Notes: generated from the letters alone by a model not told the origin. A stretch of 64,000 bases of DNA from Podospora pseudoanserina (GCF_035222485.1 NC_085920.1:6992001-7056000); one strand, 5' to 3'. Counted from the stretch's first letter, positions 33,758-51,800 are shown. Translations and numbers: made by a program.

Positions 33758-34861
33758 TTTGACTAATAACAACACAAGGTTACAACAGAGAGTTCAAGAA
33801 CCAGAGAGATTGAACGAGATGAGTAGGAACATATCAGCTCAATATGGTGTTCGTCTTAGCAAGCACTCGGCACGTGAGGACTGTTGATGCCGTGCCATGA
33901 TGGTCAACGAGTAGGAAAGCGGTGGAAATGACGTTTCTGGTATGAGAATCTCCACTGACATCAGGCTGAAAGTCATGATGCTCAAACATGTATCGAACAG
34001 CTGGATGGTGTAGATCACGCCCCTTCATTTTCCAAGAGCCCAGTGCGTCTGGCTTCTCAACATTTGGTTGAGTTTCTTGTCACATATATAAATAAGTTGG
34101 AGAGCCTCAACGGGATCTTTGCAAGAGCTCAATCTCGGCGTTGGATAAAAGGTGAAGGCAGGTTGAGTTGTGAGAGGACGTTGGTGATAATCGGGGGAGC
34201 CAATCAGAGGCAGGGAAACCTGACCATCTTTGAGATCAGGGCTCAGCGCGGTCTGTGCGCGTCAGGAATTCCAGTAAAGATAGAGAGATAAGAAGCAGCG
34301 AATGAAGCTCTACAGGTCGAGCATCAAAATATCTTGGAACAATCATCATTTCCACCAGCCATTGTCAGCACTTTTGGAACAATTCTTCTGCTTCACAGGC
34401 CAGTCTCTGAAACATTGACTAATAACCATGGATCCTCATTGGCTTCCACGATACTCCGCACGAACATGGCGTCCTGATGGGTCAACTCCAGCACCCCCCA
34501 TCCAATCACAGACCAGCCCAACTTCCAAGTTGAGGATCGGCTTTGCACCTGACCAAGACAAGCAACTTTTGACTCAAACCCGACGATGTTTTAACATGTT
34601 CAATTCTGGTATTCTACTCTCTCTCTCGCCAGCACTGAGCTAGCATGCCACAAGATGCTAGCAATATGCAGTCTAAAGCAACAATGTCAATCCCCCGATG
34701 ATGTCCTGACGGGCATGCTGCGCCCATAACGCCGTTTTCCCAAGTCGCCGATAACTCCTATTCATATGTTGTTGTATGCAACGCCCAATCCTTTTCCTCG
34801 TCGTACTCCTGATCGTCATTAACTCCATCGTGCTTCTACCCAGCCACCCAACACAGACCAC
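33758..34861. other. Promoter of FAS1 gene and 3' flank of PAPS reductase gene
   Basis: About 1.1 kb with no convincing gene. TGACTCA occurs at 34570, about 800 bp upstream of the FAS1 gene, where general amino-acid control is not expected; it may be chance. Confidence 0.55.
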
Positions 34862-35770
34862 TCAGGCAGCGACCTCCTGACTTGGCTGCTGTGTCGTCGC
34901 CGTTGCCGTCTGGTTGAGCCACTGAGCATACCGGCTCTTCTTGTTGTGGATGCCGCACTCGGTCTTCTCCTGACCCTTCCACCGACCGGCACGCTCATCC
35001 TCGCCTTCGGCAACCGGGACTGTCGAATGCCAGTCACCAACGGACTTGTACCCCCGATCGAGGAGGGCATTGTATGGCACATTGTTCTCCTTGATGTAGT
35101 CGTTGACTTGCTTGAAGGTCCAGGTGACGAGGGGGTTGATCTTGATGATGCCTCTCTCCTCGTCAAGCTCGATGACGGGAATGGCACCACGCTGGCCACC
35201 CTGAGACCGGCGACGTCCAGTCAGGACGGCGCCAACCTTCAGTTCATCGTATGCTCTTTGTTGAGGCTCGACCTTGGCGACCCAGTCGTACAGCTCCGAG
35301 GACATCTCATACAGCTTCTCTCCGTATGTGCTCTCGAACTCCTCTACTGTCTCAACGTCAAGTGGCTTAAAGACATGCATCTTGAGCCCATAGCGCTCCT
35401 TGACCGTGTCAACGAGCTCATATGTCTCCTTGAAGTGGTAAAGGGTGTCCAGGAAGATGAGGTCAATGGGCAGCGAATGAGGGTTCTCCTTCTGGATCTT
35501 GGCCAGCATATCGATGGTGACGAGACCGGTGAGGCCGAAGGCTGTTGTCTGGTACAGGTTGGGGAAGAAGGCCTTGGAGAACCTGAGGATGTCCATGGGG
35601 TGCATGTGCTCCAGTTGCTGGTTGAGGTGCTTCAGGTGTGCTGGGGTGAGCGAGATGGCAGGGAGGTTGGCGGTGGAATTGCCAGTCGAGGCAAAGCCCG
35701 AGTCGACGGAAGCGTCGTCGCCATTAGACGACGAGCGAGAGGAAGGGGCCCTGGACTCTTCGGTGGACAT
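34862..35770 (-). CDS. met16: Phosphoadenylylsulfate (PAPS) reductase
   Basis: Reduces PAPS to sulfite with thioredoxin, the step before sulfite reductase in sulfate assimilation. Single exon, 302 aa from the ATG at 35770; the frame is open further upstream (to 35983) but that part is an unrelated leader-like sequence, and MSTEESRAPSS with a Ser-rich start matches the usual length. Core motifs: FFPNLYQTTAFGLTG, the PP-loop-type substrate region IDLIFLDTLYHFKETY, VGAVLTGRRRSQGGQR near residue 200, and the catalytic ECGIH with Cys272 near the C-terminus. The tail after it is Thr/Gln-rich. It is divergent from the phosphoserine phosphatase gene across 1.8 kb; serine and reduced sulfur meet in cysteine synthesis. 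Confidence 0.94.
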   Translation of the reverse strand: MSTEESRAPSSRSSSNGDDASVDSGFASTGNSTANLPAISLTPAHLKHLNQQLEHMHPMDILRFSKAFFPNLYQTTAFGLTGLVTIDMLAKIQKENPHSLPIDLIFLDTLYHFKETYELVDTVKERYGLKMHVFKPLDVETVEEFESTYGEKLYEMSSELYDWVAKVEPQQRAYDELKVGAVLTGRRRSQGGQRGAIPVIELDEERGIIKINPLVTWTFKQVNDYIKENNVPYNALLDRGYKSVGDWHSTVPVAEGEDERAGRWKGQEKTECGIHNKKSRYAQWLNQTATATTQQPSQEVAA

Positions 35771-37594
35771 GATGGCGGATTGGGTGGTTATAACACGTAT
35801 TGAGTGTTTTGTGGATATGTTGTTGAGTGGATGCCAACGTTTCGTGCAAGAGCGAGGAAGAGAGGAAGTAAAGACGGGACACCAGATGTCGTGATTAAGG
35901 CGGGGAATGAGGCCAACAGAGGGGTTGCTCAGAGGGAATGGGGGGTTTGGTAGTATCGATGAGGGATATTGAATATGGAACAAAGTCGAGCTTTGGGGGT
36001 GGGAGGGGAGTGTTCACTACTAATAGCTTTCCAGTCAGAGCGTTTCGAAGAAAGATCCCATCCGCCGTTTCGGAACGAAAAGTCGAAGGACCACCCTGTA
36101 GACCGACGACCGACCGACATCCGGGATGGGGGGGATCAAAAGGCACGTTTTCACTGTTCATGGACTAGGCTCATTAGTAATTATCGATGCCTCCACGATC
36201 ACTTTGGCCCTGGAGGACACAGACGGAACCCAGGGACGGCCTGGCATTGGCTCCTGCCTGTCTAAACTGGGCCATCGCAGCGGATTTGGGAGGGCTGCGG
36301 TCGCCCTTTGCAAAGAGCACACTCTGACGAAGCTTTCCCTAGAGTGGTGGTGTTTTCATGGAGGCTGATCACGACATCTGGAGGCATTTTCATTGGTCAA
36401 TTTGGCCCATTTTCTGTGGGGGTCGACTCGCGCCCAAGTCGTTCCGCCCGCCCCTTTTGTGGCAAGGGGCCGGGGACAAACACCCATTGTCTTGTGTCGA
36501 CATGTCACTGTGCGCTTCTCGAACTGCTCATGGGCGTCAATCCGAGGTGTTGTCGTCATGGCAGGGCGTGAGTTGCACGACATCTAGCACCAGAACAACG
36601 GTTGAAGGGGTATGTCTTGATCTACTTAGTCAGCCGGCAGTCGTCGATGTGAATCTTGAACCATGATGTCACTGTATTCAACGTCTCCATAAGAATCTCA
36701 ACCCCAGAAACTGTCAAAAAACATGGTCTCTCCAAACAAGAGTACGGTGATGAACCGTTTGAAGCTTATTTCTCAATCTCTTCAACATTTACTCAGCTCT
36801 CCCACGGCGATTTGTCAGAGTATCTGCTGCCGACTCCAAGCTGGGCAACCTGTTTGTAGGTGGCCTCCAATCAACCGTTTCACGGCCGGACAAAATCATC
36901 GAAATGGTGGGTCGCGTGCTGACGGGGCAGGCAACAACAGCTATTAACAGGACCTTCTTCAACGTTAGATATACCGTACCGGAGACGTCTAAACGGTCAA
37001 CGGCTGTCGGGCTGACCCCGCAGTAGACAGACAAACAGGCAGACGATGAAAACCGGCGCAACGTATGGCAGAGATATTGACCATATCCATTCTTTACCCC
37101 GGAGTTTCGGAGGTCTCCATGCACTACCCCCCGGTGAAGGGAATCCACCTGACAGACGGGTTGACGGAGAGCTTTGTCTCGGTGTGGTTGGCCGATCTCG
37201 GGTGCGGGCGTGCCGGATGGAGTTCAAATGCCCCTCACCTTGAAACTAACTGATGGCGGGGTCTGCCGACTGGCCTAAATCGGATTCACCGTGGTGAATG
37301 GTGGGGTTGACAACTTCCTTGTTTTTTGGTGCTGCCGTCCGTCCATTGAACAAAAATACTTGGCCGCCCTGTTCGCGCAAGCATTCCTGCCCACTCGTCT
37401 GTTGGGCGTTCTGTCTGTCGTGGAGGTTCACTTTGCTCGGTGTTCTGTGGTAGCGCGCGTGTCGAGGATTCAAGTCCAGTGTATCCAAGGTACTGCTTCT
37501 TTGTCGTCGAGTCGCTTCGGTCGAGTTTGGACGTCGTCACTAAAACATAACCTCCAGATCACAATTTGTCGCCTGCTGTGCGCGATCCGCAAAC
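35771..37594. other. Divergent promoter between PAPS reductase and ser2
   Basis: 1.8 kb shared upstream region. No perfect TGACTCA. The sequence ATGATGTCAC at about 36663 matches nine of ten positions of the CYS3 sulfur-regulator consensus ATGRYRYCAT. No convincing gene; several short frames overlap on both strands. Confidence 0.5.
36663..36672. promoter_or_regulatory. Near-consensus CYS3-type site
   Basis: ATGATGTCAC against ATGRYRYCAT, with one mismatch at the last base. It is placed about 890 bp from the PAPS reductase start and 930 bp from the ser2 start. The context (sulfate assimilation) makes it plausible, but one mismatch and the distance keep this weak. Confidence 0.25.
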
Positions 37595-39070
37595 ATGTCT
37601 CAGGAACCTCAGTCTCCCTCCCGTCAGGGTCGCCCCTCCATGACTGCTTCGATGCGGAGCAGTTCGTTTCTTAGAGAGCATCAGCAGTACCGTCCTCCAA
37701 GCAAGCCCGAGAACCACTACGGAATCGACACGGTTGTGGAGGATCTCCAAGCCACCAGCGTGTCCCCCCCGCGCGAGATCTCTCCCTTCAAGGGAATCCC
37801 CTCAGCTGAGAACCCGCCCAGGATTGTCGATGGCCAGAGCCATGAGTTGTCGCATCCCAACTGCACGCCTTTGCCTGGCGCTTCCACCAACAGACTGATC
37901 GCTACTCTGTTTTACAAGTCCACTAACCCCAGAGTATCAAATGCTATCCCCTCACCGCAGCGCAATCCGTCTCCCAAGGGGAGCGGTCAGTCGCCCTCGG
38001 TCCGCGCCGCCGACTCGGACCTCCCCCCTACCATGGCGCCCACCAGCAAGCTCGACGACTTTCCCCTCGAGCCTCCCGCCACCGAGCCTGAGCCCCTCGA
38101 CCACCTTTACGGCGCCAACGTCTCGCCGATGTGCATCGCCTCCTTCCTTCACCTCATGTCTACCTTTCCTCTCCCTGCCGGCTCGACCGACCTTCACTCT
38201 TCTCACCGTTGCCTGAAGATCGACCAGTCTCACCAAGAACACCATCCCACCGTCGTCGAGCTCACCCTTTCCCCGGCGCCCGCTTCCGACTACCTTCCCC
38301 TGAAGGACCTCCGCAAGCACGAGCTCATCTACCGCTTCGAGAGAGAATGGAACGTCGACGTAGCCCTCCGAGCCGATACCCTCTGGCGCCGGTACCCCCG
38401 CTTGGTGGTGTTCGACATGGACAGCACCCTCATTACTCAGGAGGTCATCGATCTCCTGGCTGCCACCATCAAGGACCCCCCTGATCTTGCTGCCCGTGTG
38501 GCAGATATCACCCATCGCGCCATGATGGGAGAGCTCGAGTTCGACTCTGCCTTCCGCGAGCGCGTAAAGTTGCTTGCTGGCCTCCCAGGGACGCTCTTCA
38601 ATGAGCTTCGCCCTGTACTTGACGTTACAAACGGTGTCAGACCGTTGATCAAGGCTCTCAAGAGGCTTGGCGTCAAGACCGCCGTCTTGTCAGGTGGTTT
38701 CTTGCCCTTGACCAGCTGGTTGGCTGGTGAGCTGGGAATTGACTATGCTCATGCCAATGAGGTTGTCATCGATGAGCAGACCGGGAAGCTGACCGGTGAG
38801 GTCAAGGGGAGGATCGTCGGAAAGGAGAGAAAGAGAGAGTTGTTGATCGAGATTGCAGAGAAAGAGGGCATCGCACTTGAACAGGTTGTTGCGGTCGGTG
38901 ATGGAGCGAATGACTTGTTGATGATGGAAGCCGCGGGCTTGGGAGTGGCGTGGAACGCGAAGCCTATGGTGCAGATGGAGGCAAGCTCGAGGTTGAACGG
39001 GGATAGTCTTTTGGATTTGCTGCATTTGTTTGGGTTTACCGAGGAGGAGGTAAGGCAGCTTTCAGCTTAG
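37595..39070 (+). CDS. ser2: Phosphoserine phosphatase (SER2) with long N-terminus
   Basis: Last step of the phosphorylated serine pathway: removes phosphate from 3-phosphoserine. Single exon, 491 aa. The C-terminal HAD phosphatase (about residues 265-490) has the motif I nucleophile Asp274 and acid Asp276 in VFDMDSTL, the serine motif VLSGGFLP, the lysine region KERKRELL, and motif IV GDGANDLLMM with Asp436. The cap segment (GELEFDSAFRERVKLLAGLP) is typical of SerB-type enzymes. The first 260 residues are longer than in yeast (309 aa in all) and mix a Ser/Pro-rich part with a more ordered part (DYLPLKDLRKHELIYRFERE) that may be a regulatory or ACT-like domain (inference). The gene is divergent from the PAPS reductase. 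Confidence 0.93.
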   Translation: MSQEPQSPSRQGRPSMTASMRSSSFLREHQQYRPPSKPENHYGIDTVVEDLQATSVSPPREISPFKGIPSAENPPRIVDGQSHELSHPNCTPLPGASTNRLIATLFYKSTNPRVSNAIPSPQRNPSPKGSGQSPSVRAADSDLPPTMAPTSKLDDFPLEPPATEPEPLDHLYGANVSPMCIASFLHLMSTFPLPAGSTDLHSSHRCLKIDQSHQEHHPTVVELTLSPAPASDYLPLKDLRKHELIYRFEREWNVDVALRADTLWRRYPRLVVFDMDSTLITQEVIDLLAATIKDPPDLAARVADITHRAMMGELEFDSAFRERVKLLAGLPGTLFNELRPVLDVTNGVRPLIKALKRLGVKTAVLSGGFLPLTSWLAGELGIDYAHANEVVIDEQTGKLTGEVKGRIVGKERKRELLIEIAEKEGIALEQVVAVGDGANDLLMMEAAGLGVAWNAKPMVQMEASSRLNGDSLLDLLHLFGFTEEEVRQLSA

Positions 39071-44589
<5,519 letters not shown>

Positions 44590-45392
44590 ATCATTTCTTC
44601 CACCTAAACAGCAAAAACAAAAATTCGCTTCCAGGGACACAGGTCATTGGCCACCGAAAGGAAAGCGTCACGCGATGTGTGTTGGCGCTACGGATCTCTT
44701 GGCTCAATTTGAGCAATCGGTTATTTGGTATGGGGCACAATTTTGAGGAGGGAAAGGTCATGGGTTTCTGCGGCAAAACTTTCTCATATGTGCTTTAGTA
44801 CAAAATAGAGTCCCTTAGAGGTGATCACGAACGTTATGATCTTTTCTACTGTGAATATGTGTGCTTTGGTGTTGCTTGTGATTGCTACTCTCTCTTGATA
44901 TGTTGTTGCCTGAGGTCATTACCTTTGCCTCTCTGAAGGTGGTGATGCTTGTCCATAATGTTGTAAGTTGCGTGCCGGCAAGAAGTTCTCCAATGATGTC
45001 ATGCCGTTCTGTGGTTCCACGCCCTGATCTTGGCTTGTCTCTTCCCAAGCATCGACTCTCCCCACGTGGGGCCAACAACAAATCCGACAGGCAGACTGAC
45101 CTCTTGTTCATCGACGAGTTGAGACCCTCATGCCAATACAAAAGAACACCACCGCGGTCCAACCATGCTCAAACATGATCGACCGAGCGTTACCCCTCAC
45201 TCGTTTGCTTCTCTATACTGACCGCCCAGAAAAATAGCCCTCGAGATGCATCACTATCCACGTCAGCCTCGGCTTGGCTCCTCGACATGGTGTTTATAAT
45301 ATTCTGCTGAAGCAGCGTCGATATCCTCCCAGGCTGTCCCAGTTCCTATCGACATGAGCCTCATCTGCCAATAACACCCATTTCGTATCTAG
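44590..45392. other. Spacer between tef1 and the borate transporter gene
   Basis: 3' flank of tef1 and promoter of the next gene. No gene seen. Confidence 0.6.
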
Positions 45393-47231
45393 ATGGCCAG
45401 GCAGTCTTCGTGGTCCTCGAGGACTCTCGCTCACTTTCGTCAAGGCGGCAAACTGGAGCCGTTCAGACTTCTCAGGCAAGATGCTCGCAACCTTCGGAGG
45501 CGATGGGTGTCGGACTGGACAGTCTTCAACCAGCTCGTGATAGCCAGCGCTGTCTACGTCTTTTTTACCAACATCCTGCCCGGCATCACTTTTGCGAGTG
45601 ATCTGTACGTTCTCACTGGGAGATCGTGGGGGACGGTTGAGGTTGTTTTTAGCACTGGGTTGTGTGGTGTCATCTTTGCGGTGTAAGTCACTGTCTGGTA
45701 GGAGTGGTTATGGGTTTGGGGACTAATGGGATGTGCGTTGTGGTAGGTTCTCTGCTCAGCCGTTGACTATTCTTGGGGTTACTGGGCCGTTTTCGGTGCT
45801 GGCCGAGAATTTGTACGAGTTGTGCAGTGATAGCTTCAAGGTATGGTTGTTTATGTATATATATGTATATATAGATATATATATTTCTTTTTGAGAAGCT
45901 CAGTCTGACTGGATTAGGTACCCTTCCTGCCTGTTATGGCCTGGTCTCTTATCCATTCGGCTTGGATGCATTACCTTTTGGCCATCTTCAACGCCCACGA
46001 CTGGACCATGCAGTATGTTACAGACTTCAGCGCCGATATCTTCTCGCTGCTCAACAGCATCATCTACTTCCACAAGGCCGCCATGGAGCTCAAGCGGACG
46101 CACGAGCAGATGCCGCTGGACTCGTTTCTCTACGCCATGATTGGCGCTGTTGGGACGTGTTTGGTTGCTATACTCCTGTCCACGGCTACAAAGTGGAAGC
46201 CTCTTTTTGGGCGTGTCATCCGGATGGGATTGTCTGAGTATGCAGCTGCGATATCGATTATTCTGTTTATTGGGATTCCGTATATTGGAGACCTGGCCGA
46301 CTTGGATCATGGCCGGCTTGCGGTGCAAACTTCTTTCCGGCCGACGAATCCAGAGCGCGAGGTGTTTTTTGTGAGGTTCTGGGAGCTGCCTGTGGAGTGG
46401 GTGTTTATCTCGATCATCCCAGGGGCGATCATCACGATACTTTTCTATTTTGACCATGAGATCAGCAGCATCATCTGCACTGTCGACCGGTACGGGGTGA
46501 AGAAACCTGGAGGATATGCTTGGGATATTGCCTTGCTGGGCACGACAACGGCCTTGTGTGGGATATTGGGTATCCCGCCGGCCAACGGGCTGTTGCCACA
46601 GGCACCACTTCATTCAGAATCCCTGCGGCATTGGGTAGTTGATGAGGATCAAGTTGTTCCGGCCCCCGAAGAAGAAGAAGAAGAAGAAAGCGGCGCCCAT
46701 ACGAACCTTGTTCCCAGGGTCTACGAACAGCGATACTCCCACTTCCTACAAGCAGCCATGATAATGGTGTTTGTCAGCCCGCCTTTCCAGCGAGTCTTGG
46801 GTCTGACACCGACTTCGGTGTTGGCGGGATTGTTCATGTTTATGGGTTATCAGTCCCTCAGTGTGAACCCTATGCTGACGAGGTTCTTTCACTTGCTCAC
46901 ACCGCCATCTGAGCTGCCCGAGTTGCCTGCGGGGGTGCGTTGGGGAGGGGTGCATGCTTATACTGTCACGCAGATTTTGGTCACGGTGGGGATCTTTGCC
47001 GTGACGCTTACGGTTGCGGCGCCGGGGTTTCCGCTGTTGATCATCATCTTGGTGCCGGTGAGGTTGTGTGTGATGAATCGGGTTTGGGGGAGGGAGACGT
47101 TGAGGTTTGTAGATGGCTGGGCCTGTCGGGAGGGGAAGCCGGAGGATGGTGAGATGGTGGGAGGGGATGAGGGGTTTGTGGCCGGGGGAAGAGACGTGGA
47201 GGATGGAGGGGAGAGGTCCAAGAGTCAATGA
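45393..47231 (+). CDS. bor1: Borate/anion transporter of the HCO3- transporter family (BOR1-like)
   Basis: SLC4-like plasma-membrane carrier; yeast BOR1 exports borate. Exons are 45393-45682, 45747-45840 and 45918-47231, with phases in agreement, giving 565 aa. About 10-12 membrane segments. Family sequence is clear: DWTVFNQLVIASAVYVFFTN, LPGITFASDL, FSAQPLTILGVTGPFSVL, the central EVFFVRFWELPVEWVFISII, FYFDHEISSIICT, GYAWDIALLG, and ILGIPPANGLLPQAPLHSESL. The loop after this has a run of seven Glu encoded by GAA/GAG repeats. The C-terminus is hydrophilic with many Gly and Glu. The second intron is AT-rich with TATA-like dinucleotide runs. Confidence 0.92.
45841..45917 (+). repeat. TA-rich intron with (TA)n runs
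   Basis: Second intron of the transporter gene; most of it is alternating T and A around TATGTATATATA blocks. Non-coding, and it stands out from the surrounding GC-richer DNA. Confidence 0.7.
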
Positions 47232-47697
47232 CAGAAGGGGAGGGAGGTGTCTGGATGCCGAGATTGGACGATGTTTGGGGGTCCATTCAGTTTCGGGGTC
47301 CGGGGAGAGATGCCTTTATCATTCTTGAGCTCATTTTGTCACTGTCAAAGGTCGACATCAAGCATTAGAATAAGCACTTCGAACTTATTTGACAGTTTTT
47401 TTCTTTCTTTTCCATTTTGCAACTATCTACCTAACCGAACACCCGGCTCCCAAGAATCGAACAGCCAGTTCTCGAGAAGGGATTAAAAGAAACTATGAGA
47501 GAAAGCCAACCGAAAACGCCTTGCTGTCAGTATCTGGTGTACACAACTTCATACCCATCGCTTTGAAAATGCAAACATCTATCATCTTTGCCCCGCCCTC
47601 ATTTACAAAACAGTCGTTCATCCTTGGCAACTCGTGTACATCTTGCTTCAGACTCCAAAAGAAGGAGAGAGAAGACAAAAGAAAAGGCGGGCATGTT
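47232..47697. other. Convergent 3' spacer
   Basis: Shared terminal region of the borate transporter (+) and RTA1-like (-) genes. No gene seen. Confidence 0.6.
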
Positions 47698-48895
47698 TTA
47701 AACATCACCATACCGGCTGTTCTGGTTCTGGTTGCCATTGTGATGCCCCTGGCTCTGGTAGTACCTCTGGTTTCCGAAACCGGCCGCCCTCCTCGAGCCC
47801 TGAGCGGACTGCCGGAGGACGTTGAGCTCCTCGTCGCTGGAGGTGGTGGCCGTGCTCTCGGACTTTCTGAACCCGCCCTGCTTCCTCCACTTGCTGCTCA
47901 TCATGACACCGAACACCATGCAGGGGTTGAACACGTTCATCACCACCACGGCAATGAGGATCATGACCGACTCGAACGCGATGAAGAGATCCTCCCTCGC
48001 CATGAGGGGGCCGTTCCAGCCCTCGGACAGCTCCGCGACACGGAAGCACGACCGCCAGAAGATGGCAACGGTGCTGACCGCGAGCGCGATCATGATGGCC
48101 TTGAACATGAACCCCTGACGGATGGACTTGGCAGGCTCGGCTTGCTCGAACCCGGCGTCGGGTCCGTAGGTCTTTTTGCGGTTGCGGACCCGGAGGAGGA
48201 ACTCGCCCGACACGGCGAGGAAGACGGCGAGGATGAAGACCTGGAAGGAGAGACCGGCGATCATGATGTTGTTGCCCATGTTGAGGAGGTCGATGTCGTC
48301 CGAGGCGGCGGCGATGCCACCTCCCGAGGCTTGGAGGACAAGAGAGACGACGTCGCAGGGGATGAACTGGTTTTGGTCAGCACTCTGGCCTTTCCAAGAT
48401 GTGAAGAAAAAGTTGGGGCGGGCGACTCACGATGCGGGTATACCAACCGGCGGGCAACCTGCTGCTCTCCTCACCATAGACGCTCACCACCTTGGCCAGG
48501 CAAGTGTAGATACCCGCAGCCAAAAACGCCGGTCCAATCGTCAGAGTCACAATCTGAATCATGAAGCCCATGTCGTCCCAGGGGTTCTTGGCCGATGCGG
48601 CTCTCCCGGCGTAACCGACGATTTCACACAGCAGCCCAAGACACATCATGACGGTGAAAAAGGTGCCCTGGCGGCGGGAGCGGAAGTAGGTGATGATGAA
48701 GGCGATGAAGGAGACGCCGAAGAGGGCGGCGAAGATGGCGTTGGTGGTGAGGGAGGGGATCTTTTCCCAGACGCCCTCGATGGGAGGTTGGGCGTCGAAG
48801 CAGAACTGAGCTGTTGTGGCGGCACAGTATTTCTCCCACGTGTCGTAGCCTTCAGGAGCAGGCCCGTGGTTGTCTTCGTTGACGGTGGAGGACAT
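47698..48895 (-). CDS. RTA1-family seven-helix membrane protein
   Basis: Fungal membrane protein of the RTA1/RSB1/PUG1 family, linked to lipid (sphingoid base) transport and resistance to toxic lipophilic compounds. Exons from the minus strand: 48431-48895 and 47698-48366, giving 377 aa; the 64-nt intron is phase 0. Seven membrane segments are visible, starting at about residues 49, 75, 108, 155, 185, 240 and 280. Family marks are CLGLLCEIVGYAGRA in helix 2, the stretch LTIGPAFLAAGIYTCLAKVV in helix 3, and IPCDVVSLVLQASGGGIAA in helix 4. The N-terminus is short and polar; the C-terminal 60 residues are Ser/Gln/Asn-rich and cytoplasmic by the usual topology. The substrate cannot be inferred from sequence. 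Confidence 0.92.
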
Positions 48896-51800
48896 TGCGG
48901 CTGTTGGTGGTGGTGATCTGTTGGGAACGGTGTTGGAGACGGTGGGGATTACGGGCTAGGCCCAGTGGATAACGACGGTTGGGAGGTTCAAATGCTGCTG
49001 TGTGAAGGTGTCGTTGCCTGTCTCTTATGTCCGGTGAGTGGAAGTTGAAGAGATGGTTGTATACGGAGTTCAGGTTCTAGATCCCAGGCGAGAGGGAGAT
49101 AGAAGGGGTATAAGAGTTATAAGTAGAGAGGACAGGGACTGATATCACAGCCTTCTTGTTGTGCTTGAAGGTTATAGTTTCAGCTTGAGCATGTCTCGGA
49201 GGACCGGGTGTGGTAGAGACTCAGGAGGAAGGGTCTTTTATGAGAGGTATGTTTGTCCATTGTCTGTCTCCGGTCCAGCCCCCCGTTCCCTTCACCATCG
49301 GACCCCGGGCTCCAATTCTTTCCTATTTTGACCCGTTACCACACACGAGGGATTGTTCTTTTGTTTGGTACCACCGTGACGTACCCCCCCCGGTACCTGC
49401 CCCCGTTGGTGCCGCCGAAGGGGAGGGGGTAGTCCTTGTCTCGGGAGGGCTATGCTGTCTGGATGAGATACAGGTCTCACCTATCAACGGGCAAGGGTCT
49501 TGGTCATCTTGGGCCCGGGCATTAGGGCCTTGTAGACGTGGGCATGGGGAAAACAGAGAAAGGTGACGCAAGCAAATGCAAGCAGATGAGAGGTTGGCTT
49601 GTTCCGAGCCATTGGATCTTCGTGTCAGGTAGGGGTCTGACGAGAGGTTAGTTCAGTACAGTAAAGTGTATTGCGTATGTAAGAAACAAACAGGCGGCAG
49701 GTTCTCAAAAAATACACTGCCTCACTGACCGACCGACGCAACTGGTCGTGGCTCGTGGGTGAGACCCAGCCTTGTTCGCCTCGTGGACGTTGCTACCTAT
49801 CGACCCGGTACGGAATCAACGCGCGCCAGCTTCCCCCCGGTGGTGATGTCGCACGGCGTGATGCGCTGAGGCTGCTTGAGCGTTGGATAGGAATTTGCTG
49901 GTGTAGTGCGATGGGATTTCCGAATTCACGTCCGACCAATCCTTCCTGGGACGACTGCAAAGAGATCAACAGGGGGCTCTCGGATGCATTGGCTCGCACT
50001 TTTGTCCGGCTCTTTGGGTATCAGTTGTCGAGAGGTTTCCTCGGGCGGCGGTGTATGTGGCACTGTTGCTTCGGCGCAAAATGTTGCTGTAAAAGCGGGA
50101 GTTCCCATTTGCGTGGGCGCGGGTACGGAACCGGAGTGCTATTGACATCTGCAGGGCCGAGGCCAGCCGTATAATTGTTCGCCAGGCCCACGTATCTGAT
50201 TCTGAAATTCCGATTATGCCACATGGCGGCGTGTCATCTACCAAGCGCGGAATTAGTCCTTTGTTGGCGTGGTGAATTCCGAGCAGGCGACACCTCTCAT
50301 AGTTAGTTCAGCATCGTGACCATCGAGTGCTAAATCGTTGATAGGAGAAGAAGAAGATCACCCAAGTGAGCCGCAAAGCGCTCTGGGTATCGGTAATCTG
50401 TAATACCTGGTCATCCTCTCATCAGAGGTCAGTGTCGACGGAGGTCGCGGATAACAAGGCGCACGTAGCCAACACAGGCAGATCCGAATGGGGTCATTTT
50501 TGGCAACAGAAGGATTCCCAACCGGGCTTACTGAGATGGCAAGCTGAAAGCCAAGACATCTATAAGATACCCTCGCTCGCCGTCCCTCTCGCCTGCTCTG
50601 TCCTCGATTTCTTCAGCTTTTGTTCCTGTCCCACACACTGCCTCCATTCCTCTCCCATACTTCCCGAAAGGACCGACAGTTCAAATCCTCGCTGAGACCC
50701 CGAAGAATAATAACATGCACTGGAAATGTATGTTTCTTCCTGATCTACACACCAACATCTTCCACCACTTCCATGGAACAGGAACCAAAAAATAGGAACA
50801 GGCATAAGATCATCCCCTTCCACATGTCAACCCGGTTTTGGCCTCTCAACACAATGCATGCGATTAACCAGAGACATCACATTGGAACAGAAACTGAGAT
50901 CCGTCCCCTCTCCAACACAAGGTAGGGTTCCATCCTCCCAGATCTGTTTGCGTCACCGCACCAAGCAAAGACCCTTGATCCAACCACCACCCAAGTATCA
51001 ACCCGAGTTATTCTTCTGTCGGCCCTAATCGCCGCCCCCATTGCATGGAAAAAAGGCCTACGTAGAACGGAGCCGGAGCAACACCTCGTGCAACCCGCTC
51101 CCGCCTCTTCCCGCCGCCCAGCTGTGTAAGCTGAGCGCCATGCCGTCCACCTGATTGACCAACCCGACAGGTTGGGCTCTCACTGTTTCATCCTGCAGTA
51201 CGTACACACTATCAGTAAGGCTGGGGCAACAGCCAAGTCTGCCTGTAATGACACATACGGTATTTTACACCATCCTTGAGCCTCTCACATATCATCACAC
51301 CGGCCGGGAATCTCTCCTAGATCTCCTCACCCCCTCCCCACCCTTCCAGTTGAATTCCGCCCCGTTTCCCCCGGTTGTGTGTAGGACGAGAGCGTATCAT
51401 CTTCGGCCCGAACGAAAAAGCAAAGCACAGAATACAGATTCAAGATAAGATCTGCCAGGCGGAAAGGAAGGATCTCGTACATTCGAGATCTGGTGCGTGG
51501 CACAACTCGCTTGCCTGAACCGTTCAGTGGTTGATATGGCTGCCTGCCCCGACTCACGCCGTCTTGTCGATGCCCTGGCAGGGAGACATGGTGATGAAGC
51601 ACATCAAGTTCTCACCGCTTCTTGACTCTCCTCTCTCCGATAAACCCCATGACACCCAAAACTTGGAAACATCTCCATTCAACTCCCAGCATCGCACCCA
51701 CGTGGACTTAATCATGGCTGGAAAAGATAACGGTGAAGCTCGCTACCTCGCTACCATGGTCTGGGGATGGCACCCTCTCAAACTTCTCTTCTCTTCAGCC

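Noticed and set aside
34946-35803. Plus-strand open frame of 285 codons over the PAPS reductase gene
   Set aside because: Antisense shadow; the minus strand has the ECGIH active site.
47389-48564. Plus-strand open frame of 391 codons over the RTA1-like gene
   Set aside because: Shadow of the RTA1-like exons on the other strand, which show seven helices and matching splice sites.
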